A stretch of 64,000 nucleotides of DNA, taken from JAJEDW01 sp963555775. GTDB lineage: Bacteria; Acidobacteriota; Terriglobia; 20CM-2-55-15. This document shows, in pieces, positions 57,197-64,000 of this stretch. The stretch spans positions 372,001 through 436,000 of the forward strand of contig CAUVWY020000010.1 in assembly GCA_963555775.3 (NCBI GenBank), read 5' to 3'. Made by a program: the position numbers and the translations under genes. The notes beneath the pieces were generated by a model. It did not search any database and was not told where the DNA came from. It was given only the letters and a program-made list of their open reading frames with translations. How positions within the stretch are numbered: the first letter of the stretch is position 1; each line of letters opens with the position of its first letter.

Positions 57197-58239
57197 CCGT
57201 CAAACGCCCTCATCGCAAGCCCCACGGCAACGGCCAATGCGGGACCCGATTCCCGGACTCCCGATCCGGCCCTGGAATTCACCTTGAGCGATCTCAAGGG
57301 GTCGAGCGGCCGCGCATCGATTCCAAACGCCTCCTGGAACTTGCGGGCGATACCCGGAGCACGGGCACTGCCACCAGCCAGATAGATCGAAGAAATGCTT
57401 TCTTCAGGGTAGCTCTCCCTGAAGAAGTCGAATGTCTTCCGGACTTCCATGACAAGTGCGTCGGTAACGGAATCCAGAAGGGGCGCAACCATTCCCGCGT
57501 CGTATATGCCGACCTTTTTTCCGCACTTGAGAGCTTCGGCTTCCTCGAAACCCAGTTGTAGTTCCTTCTTCAGAACGTCCGTGTACTGGCGGCCACCGAC
57601 GGAAACGTCGCGGATTAACAGCGGCATTCCGGCTTTTGCAATGTTGATATTGGTCAGCGATGCACCGACATTGAACAATGCCGCGGTCTCATCCGGACCC
57701 GGACTGTAATTGATCTCGAACGCCTGCTGAAGGGCGAATACGTCGATATCGACCACAATCGGGACCAGCCCCGCCTTTGCGACGGCTTCGGTTGCGTTCC
57801 GCACATGGTCCTTCCTGGCCGCAACCAGAACCACTTCCAGACCGCCGCCCTTGCGTTTCGAAGGACCGATCACCGCATAATCCAGATTCACTTCCGAAAT
57901 ATCGAAGGGGATGTACTTGTCGGCGTTGTATTCGATCGAGCCAGCCGCTTCTTCGACCGTGTCCACGGGCAAGACCACGCGCTTGACGATGGCGGCGTTA
58001 CCTGAGACGCCGGTCGCAACGTTCTTGGTCCTGAATTTACCGGCTGCAAAAACCGACTCGATGGCTTCGGACAGCGCCGCGGAATCGGCGACCGCGCCAT
58101 CGGCCACCACATCCGGGTTCAGGGGCGCCTGGGCAAATCCAATGATTTCGTATCCCCTCCCGGACCGTGCCAACTCTATCGCCATGACCGAACTCGACCC
58201 GATATCCAGACCGACAAGCCCCTTGTTCCAGCCGAACAT
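57193..58239 (-). CDS. pilM: Type IV pilus assembly protein PilM
   Basis: Cytoplasmic actin-like ATP-binding protein that binds PilN. Phosphate motif GLDIGSSSVMAIEL near residue 10, VVDIDVFALQQAFEIN, FNVGASLTNINI and the late IYLAGGSARAPGIARKFQEAFG. Length 348 is typical. First gene of pilMNOPQ. Confidence 0.95.
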   Translation of the reverse strand: MFGWNKGLVGLDIGSSSVMAIELARSGRGYEIIGFAQAPLNPDVVADGAVADSAALSEAIESVFAAGKFRTKNVATGVSGNAAIVKRVVLPVDTVEEAAGSIEYNADKYIPFDISEVNLDYAVIGPSKRKGGGLEVVLVAARKDHVRNATEAVAKAGLVPIVVDIDVFALQQAFEINYSPGPDETAALFNVGASLTNINIAKAGMPLLIRDVSVGGRQYTDVLKKELQLGFEEAEALKCGKKVGIYDAGMVAPLLDSVTDALVMEVRKTFDFFRESYPEESISSIYLAGGSARAPGIARKFQEAFGIDARPLDPLRSLKVNSRAGSGVRESGPALAVAVGLAMRAFDG

Positions 58240-58437
58240 GGATTACCGGCCTCTCGATCGATGGGCGCGGCGTCGGCCCGTCTTCCCGTGGCCTGGCCGA
58301 CAATCGGCGTTGCCACCTTCCCTGCCTCTCCACGCGATCGTTTTCCCGGGTCGTTGAGCTTCCACGTTGAGCACCTCCTCGAGGTACCCGGACCTGTAGC
58401 AATTCTTATGCCAAAAAGGATTCAGGGACGATGCGGC

Positions 58438-59022
58438 TCAGAGAGACTGCCGGAGTTCGCGAATCATGGAACGCAGTTCCTCCAAACCACCGACAAGCAG
58501 GTAGGGTGCGGCGGCCTCGAACTGGAGTTCTTCGACGGGGATCGTCGGACGGAGTTGTTCGGAGAGCATCATGGTGAGTTGATCCAACTTGGGCGACATA
58601 CGATTCACGAGAGCCAGGATCAGGGTCAACCGTTCTTCCAAAGTCGTCGTCTCGTCGGGTGGATCGAAAATGATCCACAGTCCTTCAGTCTCGCCCCTGA
58701 CGTAGGGGGCCACGTAACGGATATACGAGATCAGGCGTCCGGCCTGCTCGTCGAGTTCGCGAGAGCGCTCGGCGATCATGTCCAGTTCATCCGGCGTCAG
58801 TTCAGGATCGACCCGAAACGCAACAAGTTCTCCGGATAATTCGAAGAACCGAAAAGCATCCTCGATAAATCCTTCCAGGCGATCTTCAGCCATCTGCCGC
58901 TGAGCTTGCAGTTGCATTTCACGCAACGCGTCCCGATTCTGGATCTGGGCGCCGTCGACCAGAGGAACCACCGTGAGGATTACCAGGGCTGCAGTCAGGA
59001 TCGGCATCGTCAGAATACGCAT
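58438..59022 (-). CDS. Secreted helical protein of unknown function
   Basis: 194 residues with a signal peptide (about 1-25, ending VDGAQ). The rest is mainly helical with several acidic amphipathic segments (EDRLEGFIEDAFRFFELSGELVAF, LDMIAERSRELDEQAGRLISYIRYVAPYV). No Cys, no catalytic motif. It stands about 200 bases upstream of pilM and in the same direction, so a role in the pilus envelope complex is possible. No family recognised. Confidence 0.6.
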   Translation of the reverse strand: MRILTMPILTAALVILTVVPLVDGAQIQNRDALREMQLQAQRQMAEDRLEGFIEDAFRFFELSGELVAFRVDPELTPDELDMIAERSRELDEQAGRLISYIRYVAPYVRGETEGLWIIFDPPDETTTLEERLTLILALVNRMSPKLDQLTMMLSEQLRPTIPVEELQFEAAAPYLLVGGLEELRSMIRELRQSL

Positions 59023-59133
59023 CGGTCTCTCCAGGGCGCGTGCATTGCACCCCTCGGCAATACCGTATCAGAATGGCAATCGATGCAAAAGCCGGATCGC
59101 GGTCTCCGAACCCCGTTCAGACACCCTGGGGCA

Positions 59134-60003
59134 TCAACCCCTTCGAGCCTCGTCCTCGACACCGCGCCTGTAGAGTTCTTGCAGCATCGATGTCACCGGA
59201 CCGGTAACCCGGTATTCGCGGTAATCCACACCGCAAACGGGGGCGATTTCCAAAACGCTGTTGGTCACGAAGACCTCTTCGACATCGTCAAGGACACTGG
59301 GGTCGAGGCGGACTTCGTCTGCTTCGAGCCCATTGGAGCCACACAATTCGAGGACGAATGCGCGCGCACAGCCCGGAAGAATTCCCGTCTTCAGATCCGG
59401 CGTCAGGACTCGCGCTCCGTTGACAAGAAAAACGTTGGCGCCTGAACATTCTCCAATTTTTCCGAAGGAGTCCAACATCAGGGCCTCATCCGCGCCTGCT
59501 TCGTTGGCCTCGGCAAAGGCGAGTATCGAGTTGAGGTAGTTCGCATGCTTCGCATGTGCCGGAAGAGCCTCCCCCGAAATACGGCGTGTCCGGACCGTGG
59601 CCAGCCGGATACCAAGTGACCGGCGTTCGGCGACGGTGTCGGGCAGAGGATCGGCGGCCACGACATAGGTGGGGTCGGTCGCACCCGCGATTCCGGGCCC
59701 CCGGACCCCACGGCCGCGGGAGACACTCACACGAACCACCGCGTCGGTATCGGTCAGACCGTTCCGCTCCAGGACGGCCTCGATATCCTTCGAAATCCTT
59801 TGCAGCCGATACGGGAACGGAAGGCGTATGGAGGACGCGGATGATTCGAAACGCCGGAAGTGCGCCTCGAGTTGGAACGTGTGGCCACGATAGGCGCGTA
59901 TGGTCTCGAAAACGCCATCCCCATACATGAATCCGCGGTCAAAGACCGAAACCCGTGCCTCATCGGCCGGCACCAAACGGTCGTTAAGCTGAACCCATGT
60001 CAC
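59134..60003 (-). CDS. pabC: Class IV aminotransferase family, probable aminodeoxychorismate lyase
   Basis: PLP fold-type IV enzyme. Features: VSVFDRGFMYGDGVFETIRAYRG, the PLP lysine in LPAHAKHANYLNSILAFAEAN, DSFGKIGECSGANVFLVNG and VFVTNSVLEIAPVCGVDYR. Such proteins include branched-chain and D-amino-acid aminotransferases, but the 20-base overlap with the pabA-pabB fusion gene argues for release of pyruvate from aminodeoxychorismate to give p-aminobenzoate. Length 289. Confidence 0.82.
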   Translation of the reverse strand: MTWVQLNDRLVPADEARVSVFDRGFMYGDGVFETIRAYRGHTFQLEAHFRRFESSASSIRLPFPYRLQRISKDIEAVLERNGLTDTDAVVRVSVSRGRGVRGPGIAGATDPTYVVAADPLPDTVAERRSLGIRLATVRTRRISGEALPAHAKHANYLNSILAFAEANEAGADEALMLDSFGKIGECSGANVFLVNGARVLTPDLKTGILPGCARAFVLELCGSNGLEADEVRLDPSVLDDVEEVFVTNSVLEIAPVCGVDYREYRVTGPVTSMLQELYRRGVEDEARRG

Positions 60004-62065
60004 CCTTCATCAACTCCCCGGCGCCTTCGGAAAATTCATCGACGGCATCCATCAGCGCTTTCGCCTTCAGCATCGCTTCGTCGAACTCATCTTCCGGATC
60101 CGACATGGCTACGACGCCACCCCCCATCCCCAACCGGACCCGGCCTCCCTGGACCACCATCGTTCGAATCACGATGTTCAGATCGGCCGCTCCCGTGAAG
60201 GAGAGATACCCGAGCGCCCCGGAGTACACTCCACGCGCGCTCGACTCCAGATCGTCGATGATTTCCATGGTGCGGACCTTCGGTGCGCCGGTCATGGACC
60301 CCCCCGGGAACGCGCAACGCACGCAGTCGATCGCGTCGTTGTCCGCGGCCAACCGCGACTGAACGGTGCTCACCAGATGGTGAACCGTTTCATAGGATTC
60401 AACGGCCATCAGCGAAGGCACCTGAACCGATCCCGTTTGTGCGGTCTGCCCCAGGTCATTCCTGAGCAGGTCCGCGATCATGAGGTTCTCGGCGCGATTC
60501 TTTTCGCTATTGAGAAGTTCCTCGCGAAGTCGAACGTCCTCTCGAGGGTCATGCGAACGCGGCGCCGTCCCCTTGATGGGACGGGACTCCACCGCACCGT
60601 CGGGAAGAACTCGCAAGAAGCGCTCGGGAGAGGAACAGAGAACTGAAAATTCATCCGTATTCAGGAAAGCCGAGAAAGGTGCGGGGTTCCGGCGGCGAAG
60701 CAGGCGGTACAGATCGAACGGATCGCCCTCAAACCGACCCGAGGCCCGGTTAGTAAGACAAACCTGATAGCTTTCACCCTCACCGATCTTTTTCAGGGCG
60801 AAGTTGACCCCGGCCATATACCGTTCGCGGTCCTGCTCCAGTTCGAACCGGGGTGGAGGACCGGCCCCTGCGTTCGGTACCGGTATTGCGACCGCCTCCT
60901 GCACTCCGGCCGCCGTGGCCGCGATCCAGTCCTCCTCGTCGCCATTGTGTCCGACGGCCACAACGTAACACTCCCCGCTGGCATGATCGAAGGCCACAAA
61001 CCTGGAAACGCGAAGGAAGTAGGCATCGGGCAAATCCGATTCGTGCCGGTACTCCCCTCCGCACTCGCCCTTGAGTTCGTAACCGAAATAGCCGAGGTAG
61101 CCACCGCAGAACTCGAACGGAAGTTCGGAGGAATCCGTCCGGTGCGCGGCCAACGCCGACTGGAGGTAATCGAAGATGCTCTCACCGATCGTTTCGACGC
61201 CCGCCGGAGTGGCAATCTGCAATTTTCGATGTCGTGAACGATAGGCAAGGACTTCGTCAGGTTGAGCCGCCATGAACGAAAAACGGGACCGTCCGGAAAG
61301 CGCCGCATTGCTGTCCAACCATACCGCGGGTCTCTGTCGGCCGAACAACCGTGCAAAGACCGCTTCAGGCCCGGGTACCCCTGTCAGTTTCCTGAAACGC
61401 ACGGGCAGAGTCGGCTCTCCTCGGTTCCCACCGCTGTCACGGGAACGGGACCGTCCGGCGGGAGCGCTCCGGACCGGAGGAGTCAGGTACCCCAAGGACA
61501 AATCCCTGAAGTTTTCGAAAATGCGTCTTCCATATTCCGTGGACACCGATTCGGGATGGAATTGAACCCCCCAGACAGGTCGGGCCGGATGCCTGAAACC
61601 CATCAGGATGCCGTCGCCGGTCCGGGCGGTAGGGAACAATTCGGTTCCCTCCAGCGTGGGCACATGCAGCGAGTGATACCGAATGGCAAAGAACGGCGAC
61701 GGAATCCCCGCAAACAGTTCCTCGCCGTCGTGGTATACGAAGGACCCGCGGCCGTGCCATGGCGCCGGCGCGGGGACCACGCGGGAACCTGCCAGCAACG
61801 CGATTCCCTGAAAACCCATGCATATCCCCAGAACCGGACACGAGGCGTAGCGCACGACTTGGCGGCAGACGCCAAAATCCCGATCGCTGTCCGGAGTACC
61901 CGGGCCCGGCGAGATCACGATGTTGTCAAAATCGAGTCGAATCAACTCGTCGTATGAAAGCTCGTCGTTCTTGATGACGATGGGATCCTCGCCGTTGACG
62001 GCGGCAATAGCCTGCGCCACGTTGAATGTAAACGAATCGTAGTTATCGATGAGCAAAGCCCGCAT
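59984..62065 (-). CDS. pabAB: Aminodeoxychorismate synthase, fused PabA-PabB
   Basis: Folate precursor enzyme. Residues about 1-190 are a glutamine amidotransferase: ISPGPGTP, nucleophile Cys in VLGICMGFQGIA and the His/Glu of GVQFHPESV. After a linker of about 40 residues, the chorismate-binding part (about 230-690) shows GESYQVCLTNR, SSPERFLRV, SRPIKGTAPRS, KNRAENLMIADLLRNDL and FPGGSMTGAPKVRTMEII. The PIKGT lysine favours aminodeoxychorismate over anthranilate synthase. Start at 62065 (MRALLIDNYDSFTFN). Length 693. Confidence 0.9.
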   Translation of the reverse strand: MRALLIDNYDSFTFNVAQAIAAVNGEDPIVIKNDELSYDELIRLDFDNIVISPGPGTPDSDRDFGVCRQVVRYASCPVLGICMGFQGIALLAGSRVVPAPAPWHGRGSFVYHDGEELFAGIPSPFFAIRYHSLHVPTLEGTELFPTARTGDGILMGFRHPARPVWGVQFHPESVSTEYGRRIFENFRDLSLGYLTPPVRSAPAGRSRSRDSGGNRGEPTLPVRFRKLTGVPGPEAVFARLFGRQRPAVWLDSNAALSGRSRFSFMAAQPDEVLAYRSRHRKLQIATPAGVETIGESIFDYLQSALAAHRTDSSELPFEFCGGYLGYFGYELKGECGGEYRHESDLPDAYFLRVSRFVAFDHASGECYVVAVGHNGDEEDWIAATAAGVQEAVAIPVPNAGAGPPPRFELEQDRERYMAGVNFALKKIGEGESYQVCLTNRASGRFEGDPFDLYRLLRRRNPAPFSAFLNTDEFSVLCSSPERFLRVLPDGAVESRPIKGTAPRSHDPREDVRLREELLNSEKNRAENLMIADLLRNDLGQTAQTGSVQVPSLMAVESYETVHHLVSTVQSRLAADNDAIDCVRCAFPGGSMTGAPKVRTMEIIDDLESSARGVYSGALGYLSFTGAADLNIVIRTMVVQGGRVRLGMGGGVVAMSDPEDEFDEAMLKAKALMDAVDEFSEGAGELMKGDMGSA

Positions 62066-62080
62066 GTACGTTTCCGTCCG

Positions 62081-63085
62081 ATGAGTATAAACGGATCGGA
62101 TGAGGTAATATCCCCAATCCAGGGCCCCATGTTCGGAACGATCGTCAAACTCGCCACGTTCGCTTTCCCCTTGTGGGCCCTTGCCGCCAGTATCCTTGCG
62201 CTGTCCCGGCCGGCGGCGTTCACTTGGTTCAGCGGTCCGCTGATCCCCCTCGCTCTGGGCGCAATCATGCTCTCGATGGGCCTGACACTCCAGGTGGAGG
62301 ACTTCAAACGGGTGGCACAGCGACCGCGTCTGATCGCCCTCGGCGTGGTCCTGCAATACGCGGTCATGCCTCTGCTCGGCTGGACCGTCGCACATCTGAT
62401 CGGGCTTCCCACGCCGCTGGCCGTCGGACTGATTCTGGTGTCGTGTTGCCCAGGAGGCGTGGCATCGAACGTCATTTCATATATCGCCCTCGCAGACGTC
62501 CCACTTTCAGTCTCGATGACCGCCGTGTCGACACTTCTGTCGGCCGTCATAACACCTGCATTGACTGTCGTTCTCGCCAGCAGCCGCGTCGATGTGCCGG
62601 CGGCGGGATTGCTCGTCGACACCGTTCAAGTCGTTATCGTGCCGATTGTCCTGGGTCTCATGCTGCGGCGTTACGCTCCCAAGCTCACCGAAATCGTTCT
62701 GCCGGTGGCACCGCTGACCGCCGTGGTCCTGATCACGTTGATCGTCGCCTCGATCATTGGCGCCAACCGCACCGACATTCTCCAATCTGGCCTACGGCTG
62801 GTAATCGCGGTGTTCCTGCTCCATGTTTCCGGATTCTTGCTGGGTTACGGTCTGGCAATGCTGCTTCGCAGCGGCATCATTTCAGCGCGAACGATTTCAG
62901 TGGAAGTGGGAATGCAGAACTCCGGGCTTGGAGTCGTTCTGGCAACTCAAAACTTCAGCGACCCTCTGGTTGCGGTTCCCAGCGCAATCTCCAGCCTGTT
63001 CCACTCCCTGATCGGCAGCGTGCTGGCCGGAATCTGGAGGGCATCGGGTCTCGACCCGGGAAAGGGCGGCATCGCGGACGATTGA
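62081..63085 (+). CDS. Bile acid:sodium symporter (BASS) family transporter
   Basis: About nine to ten membrane segments. Family signatures: IPLALGAIMLSMGLTLQVEDFKRV, CCPGGVASNVISYIALADVPLSVSMTAVSTLLS (the crossover region with Na+ ligands) and SVEVGMQNSGLGVVLA. Bacterial members carry organic anions, often pantoate or sterol-like acids; the substrate is unknown here. An ATG at 62129 gives a shorter, equally plausible start. Divergent from pabAB by 15 bases. Confidence 0.9.
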   Translation: MSINGSDEVISPIQGPMFGTIVKLATFAFPLWALAASILALSRPAAFTWFSGPLIPLALGAIMLSMGLTLQVEDFKRVAQRPRLIALGVVLQYAVMPLLGWTVAHLIGLPTPLAVGLILVSCCPGGVASNVISYIALADVPLSVSMTAVSTLLSAVITPALTVVLASSRVDVPAAGLLVDTVQVVIVPIVLGLMLRRYAPKLTEIVLPVAPLTAVVLITLIVASIIGANRTDILQSGLRLVIAVFLLHVSGFLLGYGLAMLLRSGIISARTISVEVGMQNSGLGVVLATQNFSDPLVAVPSAISSLFHSLIGSVLAGIWRASGLDPGKGGIADD

Positions 63086-63145
63086 CGAAGTCGTTACACT
63101 ACTTCATCCCGAATTCATTTCGGGAAATTCGGTGGAGATCGATCG

Positions 63146-64000
63146 ATGGCAGAGATTCTGGGTATAGGCCTGTCCCACTATCCGCCGCTATGCGGCCTCG
63201 ACAAGGACATGTCCGGGCTGCTCGGCTGGACGCTCGAGGATCCGGCGATACCGGATGCGGAGAAGGATCCAGCCAACTGGCCCGAATCCATGCGGAAGGA
63301 CTGGAGCACCGACCGGGGCGAGCGGGCGGCGGGCGTGCATCGGGCGCAACTTGTCACCCAGTTCGATCGGATCAGGAAGGTGCTGGACGACTTCGCACCC
63401 GACGCCATCGTGATGTGGGGAGACGATCAGTACGAGAACTTCCGCGAGGACATCATTCCCCCCTATACGGTGTGCGCTTATTCCGATATTGAAGTCCATC
63501 CATGGAAGCAGGCCCACAAATCGTCCGCGATGGAGGGAAACCCAAATATATGGAACGAGAGCGGCGACACCGGATTCACGATCAGGGGCCGGCCGGATAT
63601 CGCCCGGCGCCTGGTGGCTGGTCTGCTGGAAGCGGGAATGGACCCGGCATACGCCTACACGCAGTTACATCACCCCAGCCTCCCTCACGCGTTCCTGAAC
63701 GCGATGCTTTTCCTGGACTACCACCGAAACGGTTTCGACCACCCGATCATACCGTTCCCCATCAACTGCTACGGACGGCGCGTGATCTGTTGCAAGGGAT
63801 TCATGACCCGGCTCGGCGACAAGATCGACTTCGATCCCCCCTCGCCGCCGCCAAAGCGCTTCATGGAACTGGGCGCCGCGACGGCGCGGGTCCTGAAAGA
63901 CAGCCCCTGGCGGATCGCATTGGTGGCCTCGTCGAGTTGGTCCCACGCGTTCCTCTGCGACAAGACCTACCGGATGCGGCCCGACACGCCGAGCGACGAG
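63146..64000 (+). CDS. Class III extradiol dioxygenase-like protein (LigB type), partial
   Basis: 285 residues before the window ends. GIGLSHYPPL near the start provides one probable iron-ligand His, PDAIVMWGDDQYENF follows, then QLHHPSLPHAFLNAM, FDHPIIPFPINCYG and VASSSWSHAFL, a pattern close to LigB/protocatechuate 4,5-dioxygenase beta subunits. The enzyme family opens aromatic rings next to two hydroxyls. GGTGGAG precedes the ATG at 63146. The remainder and any partner subunit lie beyond base 64000. Confidence 0.8.
   Translation, partial: MAEILGIGLSHYPPLCGLDKDMSGLLGWTLEDPAIPDAEKDPANWPESMRKDWSTDRGERAAGVHRAQLVTQFDRIRKVLDDFAPDAIVMWGDDQYENFREDIIPPYTVCAYSDIEVHPWKQAHKSSAMEGNPNIWNESGDTGFTIRGRPDIARRLVAGLLEAGMDPAYAYTQLHHPSLPHAFLNAMLFLDYHRNGFDHPIIPFPINCYGRRVICCKGFMTRLGDKIDFDPPSPPPKRFMELGAATARVLKDSPWRIALVASSSWSHAFLCDKTYRMRPDTPSDE

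Noticed and set aside
62066..62395. 110-codon upstream extension of the PabAB frame
   Set aside because: It overlaps the divergent transporter gene on the other strand and lacks homology; the amidotransferase domain begins at MRALLIDNYDSF.

Overview
The window is 64 kb of a GC-rich, diderm bacterial chromosome. The gene content fits an Acidobacteriota-like organism: an outer-membrane LPS-assembly lipoprotein (LptE), PilMNOPQ, a lipoprotein secretin fused to a cohesin domain, an RNase E/G with a very long disordered insertion, a DUF6599-type protein, a pyruvoyl-dependent arginine decarboxylase and bacillithiol genes. The phylum is inferred from this mixture; no rRNA is present to settle it.

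Layout. 1-6.9 kb: the start of an RNase E/G gene and the cell-shape cluster mreB-mreC-mreD-mrdA-rodA (minus strand). 7.3-16.8 kb: a PpiD/SurA-type chaperone, malate dehydrogenase, pyruvoyl arginine decarboxylase, CstA, a DASS transporter, a ThiF/MoeB-like E1 enzyme, a degenerate Fic protein and SmpB. 16.8-22.6 kb: an STN-domain protein, a polyprenyl-phosphate sugar transferase, and a secretin-cohesin lipoprotein followed by two pseudopilins. 22.7-28.2 kb: Era, CorC-like, YbeY, PhoH, then rpsT, holA and lptE. 28.5-36.2 kb: ilvE-recX-alaS, a lytic transglycosylase, an AmiC-type amidase and a membrane-anchored DUF6599-like protein.

36.35-47.33 kb: tRNA-Thr(CGT) carries an integrated element of about 10.9 kb, bounded by a 43-bp direct repeat of the tRNA 3' half. 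It encodes a tyrosine integrase, an AlpA-type regulator, a CHC2 zinc-finger primase-like protein, a VapE-type helicase, an iteron-like replication region, several Cys-rich or HTH small proteins, a low-GC three-gene overlapping module (DUF6941-like, HicB-like, HicA-like), and a Mu-type major capsid protein carrying an N-terminal ribbon-helix-helix domain. No portal, terminase, protease or tail gene is recognisable. This looks like a phage satellite that supplies its own capsid subunit, and it is the most interesting object in the window.

47.4-64 kb: bshA-bshC (bacillithiol), a membrane protein, thiE, accC-accB, pilM-N-O-P-Q, a secreted helical protein, pabC and a pabA-pabB fusion (folate branch), a bile-acid:sodium-symporter-family transporter, and the start of a class III extradiol dioxygenase-like gene.

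Intergenic regions hold several families of modular repeats: two elements with perfect 18-19 bp terminal inverted repeats, a 134-bp repeat present twice whose terminal module recurs twice more, a shared hairpin module, and a 37-bp tandem hairpin repeat with compensating base changes.
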